A stretch of 64,000 bases of DNA from CBFFRJ01 sp051486985. Lineage in GTDB: Bacteria > Pseudomonadota > Gammaproteobacteria > Enterobacterales > Enterobacteriaceae. The DNA is taken from positions 62,001 through 126,000 of the forward strand of contig NZ_JAHVDV010000004.1 of assembly GCF_051486985.1 (NCBI RefSeq). The letters are read 5' to 3'. A program made the position numbers and the translations under genes. Below are positions 42,738 to 52,400 of this stretch, piece by piece (position 1 is the first letter of the stretch; each line of letters begins with the position of its first letter). The notes beneath the pieces are model-generated. The model did not search any database, was not told the origin of the DNA, and saw nothing but the letters and a program-made list of their open reading frames with translations.

Positions 42738-43208
42738 ATGTCAAAATCCATACAGAGTAATAGCGCGGTGCTGGTTCACTTCACGCTCAAGCTCGAAGAT
42801 GGCTCCACCGCTGAGTCGACCCGCAATAATGGTAAACCTGCTCTGTTTCGCCTGGGAGACGGTTCGCTCTCTGAAGGACTGGAACAGCACCTGCTGGGGC
42901 TGAAAGAGGGAGATAAAAAAGCCTTCTCTCTGGAGCCTGATGCGGCGTTTGGTACACCGGTTCCCGATCTGATTCAGTACTTCTCGCGCCGTGATTTTAT
43001 GGATGCAGGGGAGCCTGAAATCGGTGCGATTATGCTCTTTACCTCTATGGATGGCAGCGAAATGCCGGGCGTGATCCGTGAAGTCAACGGCGACTCTATC
43101 ACCGTGGACTTTAATCATCCGCTGGCAGGCCAGACCGTTCATTTTGATGTTGATGTACTGGAGATTGAGCCAGTACTGGAGGGGTTGAATGCAGATTCTG
43201 TTGGCTAA
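42738..43208 (+). CDS. fkpB: FKBP-type peptidyl-prolyl isomerase FkpB (SlpA)
   Basis: SlyD-like cytosolic prolyl isomerase and chaperone. The 156-residue protein starts MSKSIQSNSAVLVHFTLKLE and contains FSLEPDAAFG and MPGVIREVNGDSITVDFNHPLAGQ. About seven residues longer at the C-terminus than E. coli FkpB because its frame runs 20 bp into ispH. The ATG at 42738 matches the family start. Confidence 0.95.
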   Translation: MSKSIQSNSAVLVHFTLKLEDGSTAESTRNNGKPALFRLGDGSLSEGLEQHLLGLKEGDKKAFSLEPDAAFGTPVPDLIQYFSRRDFMDAGEPEIGAIMLFTSMDGSEMPGVIREVNGDSITVDFNHPLAGQTVHFDVDVLEIEPVLEGLNADSVG

Positions 43209-44139
43209 CCCACGCGGTTTTTGCGCCGGGGTTGACCGTGCTATCAGCATTGTTGAAAACGCACTGGAAATTTACGGTGCGCCCATTTACGTTCGTCACG
43301 AAGTGGTTCATAACCGCTACGTGGTAGACAGCCTGCGCGAACGCGGGGCGATTTTTATTGAGCAAATCAGCGAAGTGCCTGACGGCGCAATTCTCATTTT
43401 CTCTGCGCATGGCGTATCCCAGGCGGTGCGCAATGAAGCAAAAAGTCGCGACCTGACGGTCTTCGATGCTACCTGCCCGCTGGTAACGAAGGTGCATATG
43501 GAAGTCGCACGTGCCAGCCGCCGTGGCGAAGAAGCCATCCTGATTGGTCACGCTGGTCACCCGGAAGTGGAAGGGACGATGGGCCAGTACAGCAACGAGA
43601 AAGGCGGTATGTATCTGGTGGAGTCACCCGACGACGTCGCCACGCTGAACATCAAAGATGTTGGCAAGCTCTCGTTCATGACCCAGACCACACTCTCGGT
43701 AGACGATACGTCAGAAGTGATAGATGCACTGCGTGAGCGTTTTCCCAAAATTGTGGGGCCCCGCAAAGACGATATCTGTTATGCCACGACCAACCGTCAG
43801 GAAGCGGTTCGTGCGCTGGCGGAGCAGGCTGAGGTGGTGCTGGTGGTCGGGTCGAAAAACTCGTCTAACTCAAATCGCCTCGCGGAGCTGGCCCAGCGTA
43901 TGGGCAAATCGGCTTATCTGATTGATGATGCTTCAGATATTCAGGAAGTCTGGGTAAAGAACATCAACTGCGTGGGCGTCACCGCAGGGGCATCTGCTCC
44001 GGATATCCTGGTGCAAAACGTGATTACCCGTTTACAGGAGTTGGGTGGCGGCGACGCTATACCGCTGGAAGGGCGTGAAGAGAACATTGTTTTCGAAGTG
44101 CCAAAAGAGCTGCGGGTGGATGTACGCGAAGTCGAATAA
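43189..44139 (+). CDS. ispH: 4-hydroxy-3-methylbut-2-enyl diphosphate reductase IspH
   Basis: Last enzyme of the MEP isoprenoid pathway, a [4Fe-4S] protein making IPP and DMAPP. The 316-residue protein has the cluster-binding cysteines in NPRGFCAGV (Cys12), DATCPLV (near 96) and KNINCVGVTAGASAPD (near 262 in ...NINCV), and the EHVVHNR-like RHEVVHNRYVV. GGAGGGG before the ATG lies within fkpB. Confidence 0.97.
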   Translation: MQILLANPRGFCAGVDRAISIVENALEIYGAPIYVRHEVVHNRYVVDSLRERGAIFIEQISEVPDGAILIFSAHGVSQAVRNEAKSRDLTVFDATCPLVTKVHMEVARASRRGEEAILIGHAGHPEVEGTMGQYSNEKGGMYLVESPDDVATLNIKDVGKLSFMTQTTLSVDDTSEVIDALRERFPKIVGPRKDDICYATTNRQEAVRALAEQAEVVLVVGSKNSSNSNRLAELAQRMGKSAYLIDDASDIQEVWVKNINCVGVTAGASAPDILVQNVITRLQELGGGDAIPLEGREENIVFEVPKELRVDVREVE

Positions 44140-44165
44140 CCTTTTTGCGTTGCCAGTATGAGATG

Positions 44166-44192
44166 ATGCCAGACTACGGTCTGGCATTTTTT
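44166..44192 (+). terminator. ispH terminator
   Basis: ATGCCAGAC with GTCTGGCAT (loop TACG), followed by a run of six T, closing the ribF-to-ispH gene series. Confidence 0.88.
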
Positions 44193-44203
44193 ATGGAGGA
44201 GTT

Positions 44204-45118
44204 ATGCGTCTGCCCATTATTCTCGACACCGATCCGGGAATTGACGATGCGGCGGCCATCGCCGCCGCGCTTTTTGCCCCTGAGCTTGATCTGAGGCTGA
44301 TAACCACGGTCGCAGGTAATGTCTCGCTGGAAAAAACGACGCGCAATGCGCTACAACTGCTGCATTTCTGGAATGCCAGCGTGCCCGTCGCGCAGGGGGC
44401 GGCCACCCCGTTACTGCGCCCGCTTCGCGACGCTGCGACTGTTCATGGCGAATCGGGAATGGAAGGGTACGCTTTCGTGGAGCATCAGCGCCAGCCGCTG
44501 GCGAAACCGGCATTCGAAGCTATTCGTGATCAGCTGATGGCATCGCCTGAACCTGTCACGCTGGTTGCGATTGGCCCCTTGACCAATATTGCGCTGCTGC
44601 TGACGCACTATCCTGAGTGTCAGTTCAACATCTGCCGCCTTGTCATGATGGGAGGCTCCGCCGGGCGCGGCAACTTCACCCCCAATGCGGAATTCAATAT
44701 CGCCATTGATCCGGAAGCCGCCGCCCGGGTGTTCAATAGCGGAATTGAGATTGTGATGTGCGGTCTGGACGTGACAAATCATGCCACCCTGACGCCTGAA
44801 TATCTGGCCTCCTTGCCTGCGTTGAATGAGACGGGAAAGATGCTCCATGCCGTGTTCAGCCACTACCGCAGCGGCAGTATGGCGACGGGTCTGCGCATGC
44901 ATGATCTTTGCGCCATCGCCTGGCTGGCGCGTCCTTCTCTGTTCACGCTTAAACCCTGCTTTGTGGCGGTTGAGACGCAGGGCACATGGACAGCGGGGAC
45001 CACGGTTGTGGATATTGAAGGTAAACTCGGAAAACCCGCCAACGCGCAGGTGGCGCTGGGTATCGATGTTGAGGCGTTCCGGGAGTGGGTTGCCAGCGTC
45101 ATTCGTCTCGCGCCGTAA
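44204..45118 (+). CDS. rihC: Ribonucleoside hydrolase RihC
   Basis: Non-specific nucleoside hydrolase that frees bases and ribose from ribonucleosides. The 304-residue protein has the calcium-binding N-terminal motif DTDPGIDDAAAI and the central segment VMMGGSAGRGNFTPNAEFNI. Preceded by GGAGGA. It overlaps the 3' end of the convergent LysR gene by 20 bp. Confidence 0.95.
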   Translation: MRLPIILDTDPGIDDAAAIAAALFAPELDLRLITTVAGNVSLEKTTRNALQLLHFWNASVPVAQGAATPLLRPLRDAATVHGESGMEGYAFVEHQRQPLAKPAFEAIRDQLMASPEPVTLVAIGPLTNIALLLTHYPECQFNICRLVMMGGSAGRGNFTPNAEFNIAIDPEAAARVFNSGIEIVMCGLDVTNHATLTPEYLASLPALNETGKMLHAVFSHYRSGSMATGLRMHDLCAIAWLARPSLFTLKPCFVAVETQGTWTAGTTVVDIEGKLGKPANAQVALGIDVEAFREWVASVIRLAP

Positions 45119-46013
45119 TCGCCATTTTCTCACCCAGATAATCAATCATGGCCCGCATGCGTGCGGGCATATGCCTGCCTGACGACCACAGCAGCCAGAG
45201 TTCACCTGAATAGGCACTGATAAACTCCCACTCCGGCAGAACCTGCACAATCTCTCCGCTCGCCAGTTTTTCTCTGGCGGTAAACAGCGGCAGGCTACCA
45301 ATACCCACATGATTCAGTACTGCATCCAGTCGTACGCCCGTGTGGTTGGCCGCATAGCGTCCCTGCGTTTGCAGGGTGACGGTCTTGCCGTTTTTGCAAA
45401 ATTTCCAGCGTGAATCGGCAGGGGTTTCCCCCAGACTGATACAGCTGTGACTGCGCAAATCTTCTGGCTTTTCAGGCCTCCCGTGCTGTTGCAAATAGGC
45501 GGGTGTGGCGCAAATGAGATGGCGGATGGGCATTAAGGCTTTGCCATACAGGCCTGGTGAAGGGGAGTTGGTTATCCGCAGCGCAAGATCGATGCTCTCA
45601 TCAATCAGATCCATATACCTGTCTTCCAGGCGCAGGCGCACGTTGACCTGCGGGTATGTTGCCAGAAAGTCACGCATCAGTGGATGAATAACAAAACGAC
45701 CCACGGCTTTCGGCACACTGATGGTGAGCGTACCCTGGGCGATGTCCTGCACGCTACTACCCACATCCATCGCCAGTTTTGCCGCATCCAGCATGGTCTG
45801 TGCATGTGCGAAGACGGCATGTCCGGCGTCGCTTAGTCGCAGTTTTCGGGTGGTGCGGTGCAGCAATTTACTCCCCAACGCTTCTTCAAGGCGTGACACG
45901 CAGCGGCTCATCGCGGAGGGGGTGGCACCCGTCACCCGTGCGGCTGCAGAGAAGCTACCCTGTTCGACAATCTGAACAAAGGTGGCGAGATCGGGAAGTA
46001 AGGTAATGTTCAT
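45099..46013 (-). CDS. LysR-family transcriptional regulator
   Basis: A 304-residue LTTR with helix-turn-helix at about residues 18-40 (GSFSAAARVTGATPSAMSRCVS) and an effector domain with the usual VPKAVGRFVIHPLMRDFL start. Divergent from the AlaX-like gene, with a 92-bp shared control region containing a perfect inverted repeat, so it probably regulates that gene. Effector unknown. No counterpart here in E. coli. Confidence 0.88.
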   Translation of the reverse strand: MNITLLPDLATFVQIVEQGSFSAAARVTGATPSAMSRCVSRLEEALGSKLLHRTTRKLRLSDAGHAVFAHAQTMLDAAKLAMDVGSSVQDIAQGTLTISVPKAVGRFVIHPLMRDFLATYPQVNVRLRLEDRYMDLIDESIDLALRITNSPSPGLYGKALMPIRHLICATPAYLQQHGRPEKPEDLRSHSCISLGETPADSRWKFCKNGKTVTLQTQGRYAANHTGVRLDAVLNHVGIGSLPLFTAREKLASGEIVQVLPEWEFISAYSGELWLLWSSGRHMPARMRAMIDYLGEKMAITARDE

Positions 46014-46052
46014 TTGTGTCTGCCAGGCAAAAGTGCGTTGAGGGAAGGACCG

Positions 46053-46076
46053 ATTATCTTCATTACCGAAGATAAT
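46053..46076. promoter_or_regulatory. LysR-type operator candidate
   Basis: ATTATCTTC-ATTACC-GAAGATAAT, a perfect 9-bp inverted repeat with a 6-bp centre containing the T-N11-A pattern, in the gap between the divergent LysR and AlaX-like genes. Confidence 0.65.
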
Positions 46077-46105
46077 ATACTGATGTCATTGAGAGGAGAA
46101 AATGA

Positions 46106-46729
46106 ATGACCCAACGAGATTACTACACCTGTGATGAGACCGACGGAGAGGCGAATGTCCTGCGCTGTGTTAGCGCCGAGGATGGCGGTTTTAATGTAGA
46201 ACTGGACGCAACCCTGTTTCACCCTCAGGGCGGTGGACAGCCTGCTGACAAGGGCTGGATTAATGAAGTTGCGGTGTTGGGCGTATTTAATGAGGGTGAC
46301 AGCGTATGGCACCGTACCTCTGCGCCCATTGAACCCGGACGGGTGTCTGTCCGGGTCGACCGCGAACTACGACGCCTGCATTCGCGCTGGCACTCAGCCG
46401 GGCATTTGATTGGTTATGCAGGTGAAATGCATCAATTGCAGCCCGTAAAAGCGCATCACTGGCCGGGGGAAGGGCGTATTACCTTTACCGGTGCCAGCGC
46501 ATTGCCAGATGGGGCTGCCCTGGAGGCGCTTATCACGGGATGGGTTGCAGAAAATCTTCCGCTGAACGTTGCGTTCGTCGATGGCAAACGACAGGTCCGT
46601 TTTGGTGAACTGCCGGCTTATGGCTGCGGGGGAACCCATATGCCAGCGACCGGTGAAATTGGTCTCATTACGCTCACCACCATAAAGCTCAAAAAAGGAC
46701 AACTGATAGTGAGCTATAGCGTTGACTGA
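46106..46729 (+). CDS. AlaX-like alanyl-tRNA editing domain protein
   Basis: Stand-alone relative of the AlaRS editing domain (207 residues) that would hydrolyse mischarged Ser- or Gly-tRNA-Ala. The zinc ligands are visible as HSAGH (HXXXH, near residue 96) and CGGTH (near 175), and FHPQGGGQPADKG is the family start. The ATG at 46106 has GAGGAG seven bases before it; another ATG four bases upstream is out of frame. Specificity and need are unknown. Confidence 0.88.
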   Translation: MTQRDYYTCDETDGEANVLRCVSAEDGGFNVELDATLFHPQGGGQPADKGWINEVAVLGVFNEGDSVWHRTSAPIEPGRVSVRVDRELRRLHSRWHSAGHLIGYAGEMHQLQPVKAHHWPGEGRITFTGASALPDGAALEALITGWVAENLPLNVAFVDGKRQVRFGELPAYGCGGTHMPATGEIGLITLTTIKLKKGQLIVSYSVD

Positions 46730-46761
46730 CTCAGGCAGTGATATTCAAGGGTAATGCCGTG

Positions 46762-46795
46762 CCCGAAAGCATCTCATCGCCTTTCTGCTTTCGGG
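46762..46795 (+). terminator. Stem-loop after the AlaX-like gene
   Basis: CCCGAAAGCA pairs with TGCTTTCGGG across 14 bases; no T-run follows. Possibly an RNA end or a repeat relic. Confidence 0.4.
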
Positions 46796-46974
46796 GACAG
46801 CACGTCCAGCCAGTTTTGCTTTGCAAATCGCAACATGCGCACTCATGCCTTTTACTGATACTTCATGCTGTTTATCATTTAATTCTTATTATCGTCGTTT
46901 TCAGTTGGCAGCCACGCCGTGGGCTGGTTAATCTGGAAGCGATTTCAGCATTTTATTAACAAAAGAGTACAACT

Positions 46975-47796
46975 ATGCATGATGCACTAATCCGCGTTGC
47001 TATCGCGGGTGCCGGCGGGCGTATGGGCCGTCAGTTAATTCAGGCCACCCTGCAAATGGAGGGCGTTGCCCTGGGCGCAGCGCTGGAGCGTGAAGGCTCT
47101 TCCCTGCTGGGTAGCGACGCGGGAGAGCTGGCGGGTGTGGGCAAAACGGGCGTCACCGTCAGCAGTTGTCCTGAGACGGTAAAGGATGATTTTGACGTCT
47201 TCGTCGATTTTACCCGGCCTGAAGGCACGCTGGCGCACCTGGATTTTTGCCGCAAGCATCAAAAAGGGATGGTGATTGGCACCACCGGCTTTGATGATGC
47301 GGGCAGGCAGGCCATTAGTGACGCCGCGAAAGAGATTGGTATCGTCTTTGCCGCCAACTTCAGCGTGGGGGTGAACGTCATGCTGAAGTTGCTTGAGAAA
47401 GCAGCAAAAGTGATGGGTGAGTATACGGATATTGAAATTGTGGAGGCCCACCATCGCCACAAAGTGGATGCCCCGTCGGGCACCGCGCTGGCTATGGGTG
47501 AGGCGATTGCCCACGCCCTCGATAAAGATCTAAAAGAATGCGCCGTATACAGCCGCGAAGGATATACCGGCGAGCGCGTACCTGGCACCATCGGTTTTGC
47601 GACCGTGCGCGCGGGTGACATCATCGGCGAACATACCGCGATGTTCGCAGATATCGGTGAACGCATAGAGATTAGCCATAAAGCCTCAAGCCGTATGACA
47701 TTCGCAAACGGTGCCATTCGCTCCGCTTTGTGGCTAAAAAACAAGGATAAAGGCCTTTTTGATATGCGTGATGTGCTCAGTCTTAACGATTTGTAA
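46975..47796 (+). CDS. dapB: 4-hydroxy-tetrahydrodipicolinate reductase
   Basis: NAD(P)H-dependent enzyme of lysine and diaminopimelate synthesis, drawing on the same aspartate semialdehyde as ThrA. The 273-residue protein has the dinucleotide motif VAIAGAGGRMGRQLI and the active-site stretch EAHHRHKVDAPSGTAL. Length equals E. coli DapB. Confidence 0.97.
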   Translation: MHDALIRVAIAGAGGRMGRQLIQATLQMEGVALGAALEREGSSLLGSDAGELAGVGKTGVTVSSCPETVKDDFDVFVDFTRPEGTLAHLDFCRKHQKGMVIGTTGFDDAGRQAISDAAKEIGIVFAANFSVGVNVMLKLLEKAAKVMGEYTDIEIVEAHHRHKVDAPSGTALAMGEAIAHALDKDLKECAVYSREGYTGERVPGTIGFATVRAGDIIGEHTAMFADIGERIEISHKASSRMTFANGAIRSALWLKNKDKGLFDMRDVLSLNDL

Positions 47797-47849
47797 GTTT
47801 TATTACCCATCGTGATGTGGTTATTGCAGTCTTAACTTATTGATTGCAT

Positions 47850-47878
47850 AGGGCAATATTTTATTGCCCTTTTATTTT
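47850..47878 (+). terminator. dapB terminator
   Basis: AGGGCAATA pairs with TATTGCCCT (loop TTT), followed by TTTATTTTAT. Confidence 0.85.
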
Positions 47879-48015
47879 ATGCTTCACAAGGATTAATTTA
47901 ATCCAGTCCCCTGTTTTGTGGCTTTATTAGCACTATTTTTGTCTCAAAAATGTTAATTTTGACCATCTGGTCTGGTTTTTAAGCCCCTGACGACAACCCT
48001 ACCGTTTTCACCGCT

Positions 48016-48031
48016 GCGCAAGCGTTTACGT
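48016..48031 (+). promoter_or_regulatory. PurR box of carAB
   Basis: GCGCAAGCGTTTACGT resembles the PurR consensus ACGCAAACGTTTTCGT with three mismatches and lies where the carAB P1 control region is in E. coli, within the 456-bp dapB-carA gap. PepA and IHF sites are expected here too but I cannot pin them down by eye. Confidence 0.6.
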
Positions 48032-48186
48032 AGACGCATAAAGCTGATCTTTTCTATCCTTATTTCATGCTATTCTTTCCTGGGGCGCAAAAAGACATGA
48101 AAAATATGCGCGATAAGTTGACTTTTACCCTTCATGTCTCCAGAATGCCGCCGTTTGCAAAAAATTCGCGGCTACGCAGATTTGCA

Positions 48187-48242
48187 TTGATTCAAGGGCT
48201 ATATTTGAATTAATATGCAAATAAAGTGAGTGAATATTCTCT
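48187..48242 (+). promoter_or_regulatory. carAB P2 promoter with paired ARG boxes
   Basis: TTGATT (48187-48192) and TAATAT (48211-48216) form P2. Two 18-bp ARG boxes at 48204-48221 and 48225-48242, separated by three bases, overlap the -10 and start region, as expected for ArgR repression. Confidence 0.8.
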
Positions 48243-48252
48243 GGAGGGTGTT

Positions 48253-49401
48253 TTGATTAAGTCAGCGCTATTGGTTCTGGAAGACGGAACCCAGTTTTAC
48301 GGTCGGGCCATAGGGGCAACAGGTTCGGCGGTTGGGGAAGTCGTTTTCAATACTTCAATGACCGGTTATCAAGAAATCCTCACTGATCCTTCCTATTCCC
48401 GCCAAATCGTCACTCTAACTTATCCCCATATCGGTAACGTCGGCACTAACGCCGCTGATGAAGAGTCCTCTCAGGTACATGCGCAAGGTCTGATTATTCG
48501 CGACCTGCCGCTGATTGCCAGCAACTACCGCAACACCGAAGACCTCTCTTCTTATCTGAAACGCCATAACATTGTGGCCATCGCCGATATTGATACCCGT
48601 AAGCTGACGCGTTTGTTGCGTGAGAAAGGGGCACAAAACGGCTGCATTATCGCGGGAGATAATCTGGATGCTGCGCTGGCGCTGGAAAAAGCCAAAGCGT
48701 TCCCGGGTCTGAACGGGATGGATCTGGCGAAAGAAGTCACTACCGCTGAAACCTACAGCTGGACGCAGGGAAGCTGGACGCTTGCAGGCGAGCTGCCGGA
48801 AGCGAAAAAAGAGAGTGAGTTGCCGTTCCATGTGGTGGCCTACGATTACGGCGCAAAACGTAACATTCTGCGTATGCTGGTTGATCGCGGCTGCCGCCTG
48901 ACCGTGGTGCCGGCCAAAACCCCGGCAGAAGACGTGCTGAAAATGAATCCGGACGGCATCTTCCTTTCCAACGGCCCTGGCGACCCGGCACCGTGCGATT
49001 ACGCTATCAATGCGATTAAATCCTTCCTGGAAACTGAGATTCCCGTCTTTGGCATCTGCCTTGGTCATCAGCTTCTGGCTCTGGCAAGCGGCGCAAACAC
49101 CGTGAAGATGAAGTTCGGCCACCACGGCGGCAACCATCCGGTGAAGGATATTGACAACAACACGGTGATGATTACCGCACAGAACCACGGTTTTGCTGTG
49201 GATGAAGCCTCCATGCCTGCCAACCTGCGAGTGACCCACAAATCACTCTTTGATGGCACCCTGCAGGGGATCCATCGCACCGATAAACCGGCGTTCAGCT
49301 TCCAGGGACACCCGGAGGCGAGCCCGGGGCCGCATGATGCCGCGCCGCTGTTTGACCATTTTATCGAGTTAATTGAGCAGTACCGTCAGTCCGCGAAATA
49401 A
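48253..49401 (+). CDS. carA: Carbamoyl phosphate synthetase, small (glutaminase) subunit
   Basis: Supplies ammonia from glutamine to CarB for carbamoyl phosphate, used in arginine and pyrimidine synthesis. The 382-residue protein has the class I glutaminase nucleophile in FGICLGHQLL (near residue 269) and the GHPEASPGP histidine/glutamate pair. I chose the TTG at 48253, giving (M)IKSALLVLEDGTQF, as used in E. coli, with GGAGGG at 48243; the upstream in-frame start at 48226 lies in the ARG boxes. Confidence 0.96.
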   Translation: MIKSALLVLEDGTQFYGRAIGATGSAVGEVVFNTSMTGYQEILTDPSYSRQIVTLTYPHIGNVGTNAADEESSQVHAQGLIIRDLPLIASNYRNTEDLSSYLKRHNIVAIADIDTRKLTRLLREKGAQNGCIIAGDNLDAALALEKAKAFPGLNGMDLAKEVTTAETYSWTQGSWTLAGELPEAKKESELPFHVVAYDYGAKRNILRMLVDRGCRLTVVPAKTPAEDVLKMNPDGIFLSNGPGDPAPCDYAINAIKSFLETEIPVFGICLGHQLLALASGANTVKMKFGHHGGNHPVKDIDNNTVMITAQNHGFAVDEASMPANLRVTHKSLFDGTLQGIHRTDKPAFSFQGHPEASPGPHDAAPLFDHFIELIEQYRQSAK

Positions 49402-49419
49402 TCAGGAGTTAAGAGAGCC

Positions 49420-52400
49420 ATGCCAAAACGTACAGACATAAAAAGTATCCTGATTCTGGGTGCGGGCCCGATCGTCATCGGTCAGGCGTGTGAATTTGAC
49501 TACTCTGGCGCTCAGGCGTGTAAAGCCCTGCGTGAAGAGGGCTACCGCGTCATTCTGGTCAACTCCAACCCCGCTACCATCATGACCGACCCGGAAATGG
49601 CGGATGCGACCTATATCGAGCCTATCCACTGGGAAGTGGTACGCAAAATTATTGAAAAAGAGCGCCCGGATGCGGTTCTGCCCACCATGGGCGGCCAGAC
49701 GGCGCTGAACTGCGCGCTGGAGCTGGAGCGTCAGGGGGTGCTGGCTGAGTTCGGCGTGACCATGATTGGTGCCACCGCCGACGCGATTGATAAAGCAGAA
49801 GACCGTCGTCGTTTCGACGTGGCGATGAAGAAAATCGGCCTTGATACCGCCCGTTCTGGTATCGCGCACAATATGGAAGAAGCGCTGGCGGTGGCGGCTG
49901 ACGTGGGCTATCCGTGCATCATCCGTCCCTCATTCACTATGGGCGGCACCGGCGGCGGCATCGCTTACAACCGCGAAGAGTTTGAAGAAATTTGCGAACG
50001 CGGCCTGGATCTCTCCCCAACCAAAGAGCTGCTGATTGACGAGTCGCTGATTGGCTGGAAAGAGTACGAGATGGAAGTGGTGCGTGATAAAAACGACAAC
50101 TGCATCATCGTCTGCTCCATTGAAAACTTTGATGCGATGGGCATTCATACCGGTGACTCTATCACCGTGGCGCCCGCTCAGACGCTGACTGATAAAGAGT
50201 ATCAAATCATGCGTAACGCCTCGATGGCGGTACTGCGTGAAATCGGCGTGGAAACCGGCGGCTCTAACGTGCAGTTCTCGGTGAACCCGAAAAATGGTCG
50301 TCTGATTGTTATTGAGATGAACCCGCGCGTGTCCCGCTCTTCAGCGCTGGCCTCTAAAGCTACCGGCTTCCCGATTGCGAAAGTCGCGGCCAAACTGGCG
50401 GTGGGCTACACCCTCGACGAGCTGATGAACGACATCACCGGTGGCCGCACACCTGCGTCCTTCGAGCCGTCCATCGACTACGTGGTCACTAAGATCCCTC
50501 GTTTTAACTTCGAAAAATTTGTCGGCGCTAACGACCGCCTGACCACCCAGATGAAATCCGTTGGTGAAGTGATGGCGATTGGCCGCACTCAGCAGGAGTC
50601 CCTGCAGAAAGCGCTGCGCGGCCTGGAAGTGGGTGCCACCGGCTTTGACCCGAAAGTGAGCCTTGATGACCCGGAAGCGCTGACTAAAATTCGCCGCGAG
50701 CTGAAAGACGCAGGCGCAGAGCGTATCTGGTACATCGCCGATGCTTTCCGCGCCGGCCTCTCCGTTGACGGCGTGTTCAACCTGACCAATATTGACCGCT
50801 GGTTCCTGGTGCAGATTGAAGAGCTGGTGCGTCTGGAAGAGAAAGTCGCTGAAGTGGGCATTACGGGGCTGGACGCTGACTTCCTTCGTCATCTGAAACG
50901 CAAAGGCTTCGCCGATGCCCGTCTGGCGACGCTTTCCGGCGTGCGTGAAGCAGAAGTGCGCAAACTGCGTGACCAGTATGGCCTGCACCCGGTCTACAAG
51001 CGCGTGGATACCTGTGCGGCGGAATTTGCGACCGACACCGCCTACATGTACTCCACCTATGAAGATGAGTGCGAAGCGAACCCGTCCGTTGACCGCGATA
51101 AAATCATGGTGCTGGGCGGCGGTCCGAACCGTATCGGTCAGGGCATTGAGTTTGACTACTGCTGCGTTCACGCCTCGCTGGCGCTGCGCGAAGATGGTTA
51201 TGAGACCATCATGGTCAACTGTAACCCGGAAACCGTCTCGACCGACTATGACACCTCTGACCGTCTCTACTTTGAGCCGGTCACGCTGGAAGACGTGCTG
51301 GAAATCGTGCGCATCGAGAAGCCAAAAGGCGTCATCGTGCAGTACGGTGGCCAGACGCCGCTGAAGCTGGCGCGCGCGCTGGAAGCGGCTGGCGTACCGG
51401 TTATCGGCACCAGCCCGGATGCGATTGACCGCGCCGAAGACCGTGAGCGTTTCCAGCAGGCGGTTGACCGTCTGAAGCTGAAGCAGCCGGCGAACGCCAC
51501 GGTAACGGCTATTGAGCAAGCAGTTGAGAAGGCAAAAGAAATCGGCTATCCGCTGGTGGTGCGTCCTTCCTATGTACTGGGCGGGCGGGCAATGGAAATT
51601 GTCTATGACGAGATTGACCTGCGTCGTTACTTCCAGACGGCGGTCAGTGTCTCCAACGATGCGCCTGTCCTGCTGGACCGCTTCCTCGACGATGCGGTAG
51701 AAGTGGACGTGGACGCCATCTGCGATGGCGAAAGAGTCCTGATTGGCGGCATCATGGAGCACATTGAGCAGGCGGGCGTTCACTCCGGCGACTCTGCCTG
51801 TTCTCTGCCAGCCTACACCCTGAGTAAAGAGATCCAGGATGTCATGCGCGAGCAGGTACAGAAGCTGGCCTTTGAACTGCAGGTGCGTGGCCTGATGAAC
51901 GTTCAGTTCGCGGTCAAAGACAACGAAGTCTACCTGATAGAGGTGAACCCACGCGCAGCGCGTACCGTTCCTTTCGTCTCCAAAGCGACCGGTATTCCAC
52001 TGGCGAAAGTGGCCGCACGCGTGATGGCGGGCCAGACGCTGGCACAGCAGGGCGTGACCAAAGAGATTATTCCTCCTTATTACTCGGTCAAAGAAGTGGT
52101 GCTGCCGTTTAACAAATTCCCTGGCGTTGACCCGCTGCTCGGGCCAGAAATGCGCTCTACCGGCGAAGTCATGGGTGTCGGTCGCACCTTCGCAGAAGCG
52201 TTCGCGAAGGCACAGCTGGGCAGCAACTCCACCATGAAGAAGCAGGGCCGTGCGCTCCTCTCCGTGCGTGAAGGTGACAAAGAGCGCGTGGTCGACCTGG
52301 CCGCTAAGCTGCTGAAGTACGGCTTCGAGCTGGATGCGACGCACGGTACGGCGATTGTGCTGGGCGAAGCGGGCATCAACCCACGTCTGGTGAACAAGGT

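Noticed and set aside
46738..46959. 73-codon frame between the AlaX-like gene and dapB
   Set aside because: Overlaps a stem-loop and the dapB promoter region, no ribosome site, no recognisable similarity.
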